Shown piece after piece: positions 59,669 to 64,000 of a DNA stretch of 64,000 bases (positions are counted from its first letter, which is position 1; every line of letters begins with the position of its first letter). Made by a program: the position numbers and the translations under genes. The notes beneath the pieces are model-generated. The model did no database searches. It saw only the letters and a list, made by a program, of their open reading frames with translations, and was not told the DNA's origin. The DNA is taken from assembly GCA_965237965.1 (NCBI GenBank), contig CBDEGT010000002.1, positions 744,001 through 808,000 of the forward strand, written 5' to 3'. The stretch comes from UBA2988 sp965237965 (GTDB taxonomy: Bacteria; Gemmatimonadota; Gemmatimonadetes; Longimicrobiales; Gaopeijiaceae).

Positions 59669-60651
59669 GAGCGGCGCGAGCGGGCGCGCTGCTGGCTTGC
59701 CTCATGGCGGCGGCTTCCGGCTGCGAGCTGCGCGAGATCACGCTTACCGAGCCCGAGCGCGCCGTGGTGGCCGAAGCGTATGTTCGCGTCGAGGCCCCGA
59801 GCGTGCCGGGTGGGAGCGGCACCGGCCGCGCCTCCGTGCTGCTGCACGAGACGCTCGGTCCGACGGGGGGATCCGGTATGGTGCCGGGGGCGCGAGTCGT
59901 GGTAACCCGATCGCATGACGGGCTCGAGGTCGGGTTCGAAGAGGTAGCGCTCGAGAGCTGCGTGATCGTGACCCCGGTCGAGGGGTCCGGGACCTGCTAC
60001 CTACCGGAATCCGAAGCGGCCATCGCCGAGCTGGACCCGGGCGACCGGCTCGAGTTGCGCATCACGCTCGCGGATGGCGGGGCGCTCGAGAGCGAGACGG
60101 TAGTTCCAGGCGCTTTCGAGCTGCGCAACGTTTCCTCAGGTGACACGTGTGTGCTTCCTCCCGGACGACAGAGCGGGATCGTCTGGTCGAGCTCCGCGGG
60201 GGCTTGGGCCTACGTCTCGGACACGTTCGTGTCGGGGCTCGCGCCGATCCTGGGCACGGAGCTGGTGGACGATCCGCTCTACCTGTTGGGACTCTCTGTG
60301 TCCGCGCATGACACCACCATCGCCTTCCCTGGAGAGTTCGGCCTGTTCGCCCGCGGCGAGCTGGACCAGGAGGTGTCGCTCACGCTGCAGCAAGGGCTGC
60401 CCCCGGGCACGTCGGCCGTGGTGACGGTCGCGGCGGTGGATCGGAACTGGGTGAACTGGGTGCGCGGCGGAAACTTCAATCCGTCGGGCGTGGTGCGCGT
60501 CCCGAGCGTGCGCGGCTCGGGCACCGGCGTGTTCGCGGCCGCCGTGACGCACGCGTTCCGGGTGGTGGGGGCAGAGGCGAACGGGGAGAAGCCGCCGTGT
60601 CCACCGGCGGAGGAGAGATCGTCCGCGTCGGGAACTTCTTCGAGGAGCTGA
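59665..60651 (+). CDS. DUF4249-type lipoprotein, partner of receptor 2, altered C-terminus
   Basis: 328 residues; ATG overlaps the receptor stop (ATGA). Lipoprotein signal GALLACLMAAASGC, then a beta-rich extracellular domain (AVVAEAYVRVEAPSVPGGSG, GARVVVTRSHDGLEV, LDPGDRLELRITLADGGALE), with four Cys possibly forming disulfides. After EANGEKPPCPPAEERSSAS the frame runs through a kinase tail fragment (60618-60671) out of frame, so the C-terminus is recombinant. Partner role as for pair 1. Confidence 0.78.
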   Translation: MRAARAGALLACLMAAASGCELREITLTEPERAVVAEAYVRVEAPSVPGGSGTGRASVLLHETLGPTGGSGMVPGARVVVTRSHDGLEVGFEEVALESCVIVTPVEGSGTCYLPESEAAIAELDPGDRLELRITLADGGALESETVVPGAFELRNVSSGDTCVLPPGRQSGIVWSSSAGAWAYVSDTFVSGLAPILGTELVDDPLYLLGLSVSAHDTTIAFPGEFGLFARGELDQEVSLTLQQGLPPGTSAVVTVAAVDRNWVNWVRGGNFNPSGVVRVPSVRGSGTGVFAAAVTHAFRVVGAEANGEKPPCPPAEERSSASGTSSRS

Positions 60652-60671
60652 AGCGGATGGTGCCGAACTGA
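60618..60671 (+). pseudogene. Kinase C-terminal tail fragment
   Basis: In the second frame this reads IVRVGNFFEELKRMVPN and stop, matching the end NFFEELKRLVPN of the intact kinase at 17339. It overlaps the end of the lipoprotein gene and stands immediately before the IS110-family element. No other kinase sequence is adjacent. Confidence 0.85.
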
Positions 60672-60905
60672 TATGAAGCGACCTGTCAAGGGTCGTGATG
60701 TGGGTTGTCAATCAGTTGGGACCGGCGGCGCGACGCTGATCACTCTGATATGCGCGGGTTGGAACCCAAGGGTTCGTACCGCATGATCGTGATTCGTCGG
60801 GCGTGGCCGCAGACTAGGCTCGCGAGTTGGGCGTTAGAGCGCCGGATCGCATAGTTCGGCAGCGGATTTGCCTTTACGTCGCCGGTCCTGGGTCGAGTGG
60901 ATCAG
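60672..60905 (-). ncRNA. Candidate bridge RNA/seekRNA region of the IS110-family element
   Basis: The 234-base stretch between transposase stop and IS end has no open gene. It is where IS1111-type elements encode the structured RNA that base-pairs target and donor DNA for the recombinase. I have not resolved a fold or guide loops; assignment is by position and element type only. Confidence 0.3.
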
Positions 60906-62030
60906 CTAGCTAGCCATACGGATCTCCTGGCGCTCGATCTCCTGGCCGATGGCCCACATGAAGCCGAGGAGCTCGCGGCCGATCAGGGTGGCGATGTAGA
61001 GAGGTGGCTTGCCCTTGGCTGCGAGGTGACGGTAGCGGGCACAGAGGCGGGTCTGAGCCGCGTGCGAGATGGCGAGGATGGGAGCCGGTTGCCCGCGTTG
61101 GCGCTGGCGCAGTACGGTGCCGAGGCCTGCGCGGTGGCGGTAAGCCCAGGCCGCCTCGACGAGGACACGTCGCAGGTGGGCGTTGCCGGTCTTGGTGATT
61201 GCACCGCGCCAGTGGGATGCACCACTAGAGTGTTCGCGGGGCACGAGCCCGGCGTAGCCCATGAGTTGGCGCGGGTTGGGGAAGCGCCGGAACGTGGTGA
61301 TCTCGCTGACTACAGTGACAGCGGTCACATGGCGGACGCCGCGGAGCGTGGCGAGGGCGGCCACCAATGCTTGCTGCGTCGGGTTCAGGGTCGATACAGC
61401 GTCGAGGATCGCCTGCTCGAGGCGATCGACGCGGTCGGCGATGAGTGCGAGGGTAGCGCGGTACTCGTCAAAGACTGATTGGAGAGCAAGCAGATCGAAG
61501 CGTTGCTGAGCGAGCCAGGCTGCGTGACGCCCCGTCCAGGTGCGCATCCCATCCGGCCGCTGGCGCCCATGTCGGAGCAGGAACTTGCTGATCCGGTGGC
61601 GGGCGCGGAGCTGGTCTCGTTTGGTCACCTCACGGGCACGGACCAGGTCACGCAGCGCTTCGGTCTCAGCGTCGGGAACGAAGACCGGGGTCAGGTCGCC
61701 TGCGCGATAACAGCGGGCGAGCTTGAGGGCATCCTTTCGATCGGTCTTGACCCGGTCCCCGGCCATGGTCGGGACCAGGGTCGGGGCGATAACATCGCAG
61801 TGCACGCCGAGTGCGGTGAGCTGCCAGTACAGGGCGTAGCCTGTAGGCCCGGCTTCGTAGCAGACCCGCAGGTGGGGCGCTCCCCCGAGCTTCTTGACCA
61901 GCTTACGGACCGCTTCCGGCCGATGGGCGATCGTTCCGAGCTCGCGGACCGAGCCATCCGGCTCGGCGACTGCGGCCGCGATCGTTTCGGCATGGACATC
62001 GAGACCGACGTGACGCATTGTGGAGGACAT
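60906..62030 (-). CDS. IS110-family transposase/recombinase
   Basis: 374 residues, full length. DEDD RuvC-like domain: RHVGLDVHAETIAAAVAEPD with the first Asp, VCYEAGPTGYALYWQL with Glu, VKTDRKDALKLARCYRAGDL with Asp residues. C-terminal Tnp_20 domain: ALATLRGVRHVTAVTVVSEI, LMGYAGLVPREHSSGASHWR (catalytic Ser region) and LLGFMWAIGQEIE. No frame damage, so it may be active. Its end resembles the scrap at 24220. Confidence 0.95.
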   Translation of the reverse strand: MSSTMRHVGLDVHAETIAAAVAEPDGSVRELGTIAHRPEAVRKLVKKLGGAPHLRVCYEAGPTGYALYWQLTALGVHCDVIAPTLVPTMAGDRVKTDRKDALKLARCYRAGDLTPVFVPDAETEALRDLVRAREVTKRDQLRARHRISKFLLRHGRQRPDGMRTWTGRHAAWLAQQRFDLLALQSVFDEYRATLALIADRVDRLEQAILDAVSTLNPTQQALVAALATLRGVRHVTAVTVVSEITTFRRFPNPRQLMGYAGLVPREHSSGASHWRGAITKTGNAHLRRVLVEAAWAYRHRAGLGTVLRQRQRGQPAPILAISHAAQTRLCARYRHLAAKGKPPLYIATLIGRELLGFMWAIGQEIERQEIRMAS

Positions 62031-62163
62031 AAGCGACCGGCTCCGTCATATGTGGCTCTGGCCGAGCGGCTCAGTCCGCTCCGGCTAACCCACGTTACTA
62101 TGACCGTTGAGCCGGTCGCTTCATTCTGACTAGCGGACCCCGTCGCCCGCCATTCTCGCCCGC

Positions 62164-62847
62164 CTACTTCTCCGGCGTCACGAAGATCCTCCGAGCCAGC
62201 TCGCGTCCCACGACTTGGCCCTGGCCTTCGGAGCCGGCGACCCGGATGGTGACGTTGCCCCCGGAGTCCGGACGCTCCTCGACGTGGAGGGAGACGCCCG
62301 GGACCAGCCCCTGCGCCTCCATCGTGCGGAGCCGTTCGGGCTCCTCGTCGTCGACCGCCCGAATGCGTACGTGATCGCCAGCCGTAGCGTCCGCGAGCGT
62401 TGCGAAGTCCACCGCCTCGATCTCGCCTGCGGAAGTGGGGATGGGTGCACCGTGAGGGTCGTGGGAGGGATCCTCGAGTGCTGCCGCCATGCGATCAATC
62501 AGCCCTTCCGATGCTGCGTGCTCGAGCCGCTCGGCCTCTTCGTGCACGTCGTCCCACGCGTAGCCGAGCCGCTGAAGCAAGTAGGTTTCGAGGATCCGAT
62601 GGCGGCGGATGACGCGCAGCGCTTCGCGAATTCCCTTGCCGGTCAATCGCACGCCGCGGTAGGGGACGTGCTGAAGGAGACCGGTCTCGGCGAGCCGCTT
62701 TACCATCCCGGTCACCGATGCGGGCTGCACGTCAAGTGCCGCGGCGATCACGCTCGTCGAGGCGGCCTCTCCACGCTCGGTAATCGCGAATATGGCCTTC
62801 AGGTAGTCTTCCACCGAGCGTGAGAGCGACGCGCGGGCTTTCTCCAT
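62164..62847 (-). CDS. DtxR/MntR-family metal-dependent repressor
   Basis: 227 residues. N-terminal winged helix (SRSVEDYLKAIFAITERGEA, VIAAALDVQPASVTGMVKRL), dimerisation/metal domain (HRILETYLLQRLGYAWDDVH, EEAERLEHAASEGLIDRMAA) with the usual H/E ligands, and a C-terminal FeoA-like SH3 domain (GDHVRIRAVDDEEPERLRTM, GLVPGVSLHVEERPDSGGNV). Full-length three-domain type that represses metal uptake when Fe or Mn is bound. No uptake gene is in the window, so targets are elsewhere. Confidence 0.92.
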   Translation of the reverse strand: MEKARASLSRSVEDYLKAIFAITERGEAASTSVIAAALDVQPASVTGMVKRLAETGLLQHVPYRGVRLTGKGIREALRVIRRHRILETYLLQRLGYAWDDVHEEAERLEHAASEGLIDRMAAALEDPSHDPHGAPIPTSAGEIEAVDFATLADATAGDHVRIRAVDDEEPERLRTMEAQGLVPGVSLHVEERPDSGGNVTIRVAGSEGQGQVVGRELARRIFVTPEK

Positions 62848-62927
62848 CGATCCTCCGAGCGCTGGTCACCGCCGCCGTCTCGGCTCGAGCGGAAACATGT
62901 CGCGCAGTGTGCTGGTATAATGCTCCA

Positions 62928-63350
62928 ATGGCGATTAACTACGAAAGCCTGACCGACGGAATCAGGGTGACGGTACGTCCCCGCTTCTCGCTCGCCCAAT
63001 CCGCTCCAGCCGAGGGCGAGTTCGTGTTCTCCTACCGCGTCCGGATGGAGAACCTGGGCGAAGAGGCTGCGCAGCTGCTGTTCCGCCACTGGCACATCCA
63101 TGACTCGACCGGCGAGGACCAGGAGGTGGACGGTGAGGGCGTGGTGGGAGAGCAGCCGCTACTCGTGCCCGGCAAGACGCACGAGTATCAGAGTTTCATC
63201 GTGATCCCGTCGCCCGTCGGCTTCATGGAAGGCTACTACACATTCGTCCGACCCGACGGTGCACGCTTCCGCGTCGCCATTCCGCGTTTCAATCTCCAGG
63301 CTCCCCTGCCGGCTCGAGACGACGAGGACGGCCAGCCGCTCATGCACTGA
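62928..63350 (+). CDS. apaG: ApaG-family protein
   Basis: About 140 residues from ATG 62928. ApaG blocks in order: SLTDGIRVTVRPRFSLAQSA, EFVFSYRVRMENLGEEAAQL, LLFRHWHIHDSTGEDQEVDG, EGVVGEQPLLVPGKTHEYQS and PVGFMEGYYTFVRPDGARFR. The fibronectin-III-like fold is linked to cobalt and magnesium efflux phenotypes and diadenosine tetraphosphate, with no settled enzyme activity. Intact; divergent from the DtxR gene by 80 bases. Confidence 0.95.
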   Translation: MAINYESLTDGIRVTVRPRFSLAQSAPAEGEFVFSYRVRMENLGEEAAQLLFRHWHIHDSTGEDQEVDGEGVVGEQPLLVPGKTHEYQSFIVIPSPVGFMEGYYTFVRPDGARFRVAIPRFNLQAPLPARDDEDGQPLMH

Positions 63351-63481
63351 TCGGACGGCCCGAAGGATGGGTTCGTCCGGTGGGTGCGGGACCGACAAGG
63401 CCGGAAACACCTGTCGGGGACAAGTGTAAGTTGTGCCGCTCCATCCGCTAGCTAGCCTTCCGGAATCCGACAGGGGGGTAC

Positions 63482-64000
63482 GTGGACGACGTAGCCGTTG
63501 ACGCCAAGCGGATCCTGCTCCGGTATGGCGCCCCCATCAACGTTCTTGACGACGTCGACGAGGTCGAGCGCATCGAGCTCGCTCGACTGATCGCCAAGAC
63601 GTCACTTCCGGAGCGGGAACGGCACCTGCGTCAGGTGCTCGCGGATCGCGGGTATATGGAGCCCCCTCCGGTGAAGACCCGGAGGGGCCGGTCTCGGGTG
63701 AAGGCGGCGCCTTCGGGTGGCACCCCGGCCGCTGCCCAGCGCGCGCGGCCTTCCGCGCAGACCGGCTCGGCCAAGTCCAGCGCGCCGAAGGCGTCTCGGG
63801 ACGGGGCGGGGGCGGCCAGGAAGGCTGCCGCCGGGCGGGCGCCAAGCGAGTCGGCGACGTCGAGGCGGAAGTCGCCTGAGGCCAAGGTCGGCTCGAAGAC
63901 TGCTCGCAAGTCGACTAGCTCGAAGTCCAAGCCTACGCGCGCCGCCAAGGGCGGGAAGTCGGCCCGAAGCGCGTCTCCGAAGTCCTCGAAGGCCGGCAGC
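63482..64000 (+). CDS. Basic protein with Lys/Ala/Ser-rich histone-H1-like tail (3' end outside window)
   Basis: Frame from GTG 63482 (AGGGGGG upstream) stays open to the right edge, so the gene is partial. Residues 1-60 are acidic then helical (VDDVAVDAKRILLRYGAPIN, VLDDVDEVERIELARLIAKT, SLPERERHLRQVLADRGY). After residue 65 it becomes a long unstructured tail of Lys, Arg, Ser, Ala and Pro (VKTRRGRSRVKAAPSGG, TARKSTSSKSKPTRAAKGGK). The tail is like eukaryotic H1 and bacterial AlgP/Hc proteins, so it may bind DNA or RNA. The N-terminal part is not recognised. Confidence 0.6.
   Translation, partial: MDDVAVDAKRILLRYGAPINVLDDVDEVERIELARLIAKTSLPERERHLRQVLADRGYMEPPPVKTRRGRSRVKAAPSGGTPAAAQRARPSAQTGSAKSSAPKASRDGAGAARKAAAGRAPSESATSRRKSPEAKVGSKTARKSTSSKSKPTRAAKGGKSARSASPKSSKAGS

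Larger units (their letters stand above)
60672..62128 (-). mobile_element. IS110-family (IS1111-like) insertion sequence
   Basis: About 1.46 kb with subterminal inverted repeats ATGAAGCGACC (60674-60684) and GGTCGCTTCAT (62116-62126). The transposase reads on the minus strand. Non-coding DNA is about 234 bases after the transposase stop and 98 before its start. Long 3' non-coding DNA and subterminal repeats fit the IS1111 group, whose guide RNA lies after the transposase. Confidence 0.82.

Noticed and set aside
63631..63948. Minus-strand frame opposite the basic-tailed gene
   Set aside because: The + strand frame has a start with GGGGGG upstream and a coherent acidic-then-basic design; the reverse frame is Ala/Arg-rich by complement.
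1..64000. CRISPR arrays or direct-repeat arrays
   Set aside because: No regularly spaced 20-40 base repeats seen; only pairs of dispersed repeats.

Overview
The window is high-GC bacterial DNA, probably a soil or marine Gemmatimonadota-type genome. This is inference from gene style: a Pkn-type kinase starting MTDPVTRLNA and fused to a TolB-like WD40 propeller, two TonB-dependent receptor plus DUF4249-type lipoprotein pairs, a LigD/Ku end-joining locus, and many secreted or lipoprotein orphans. No rRNA, tRNA or CRISPR array was seen. Both edges cut genes: a YbdG/MscM channel on the left and a basic, histone-H1-like tailed protein on the right.

Layout. 1-3.5 kb: MscM, a membrane protein, then wreckage (kinase scrap, a CDGSH iron-sulfur gene split by an inversion, a truncated lipoprotein). 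3.5-8 kb (minus strand): a molybdenum hydroxylase operon (2Fe-2S subunit, Tat-exported molybdopterin subunit, XdhC chaperone, MocA-like transferase). 8-12 kb: NAD(P)-binding proteins and a MarR regulator with a candidate operator. 12.6-15.4 kb: phosphoenolpyruvate carboxylase. 15.4-24.9 kb: a scrambled zone with one intact kinase/propeller gene, several kinase fragments, a duplicated epimerase-like gene, an IS5-family copy, an IS3-family element, and IS110/IS3 scraps. 25-30 kb: receptor/lipoprotein pair 1 and a chimeric deacetylase/hydrolase remnant. 30.3-34.1 kb: an IS3 copy and an IS91-like element with a tyrosine recombinase. 34.5-42.6 kb: a patchwork of small accessory genes (RidA, YciI, GNAT, YaiI, GGCT, DinB, glyoxalase, hydrolase), several broken. 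42.6-43.4 kb: a second IS5 copy sitting in the stop codon of a DsbA-like gene.

44-64 kb is mostly conserved backbone: aminotransferase, fructosamine kinase with LMW phosphatase (probable protein deglycation pair), DEAD-box helicase cluster, LigD, an uncharacterised gene and Ku (NHEJ), a MerR-TPR protein, a frameshifted cNMP/GGDEF protein, receptor/lipoprotein pair 2, an IS110-family (IS1111-like) element with a candidate bridge/seekRNA region, a DtxR regulator, ApaG and the histone-like protein.

The recurring theme is recombination around a multicopy kinase gene. Its start, middle and tail turn up as scraps beside unrelated genes, and one start/tail pair brackets a block of unrelated genes. 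Nothing here is clearly a new defence or metabolic system. The most interesting leads are the kinase-bracketed cassette, the candidate RNA-guided IS, the unknown gene between LigD and Ku, and the IS91-like unit with its hairpins.
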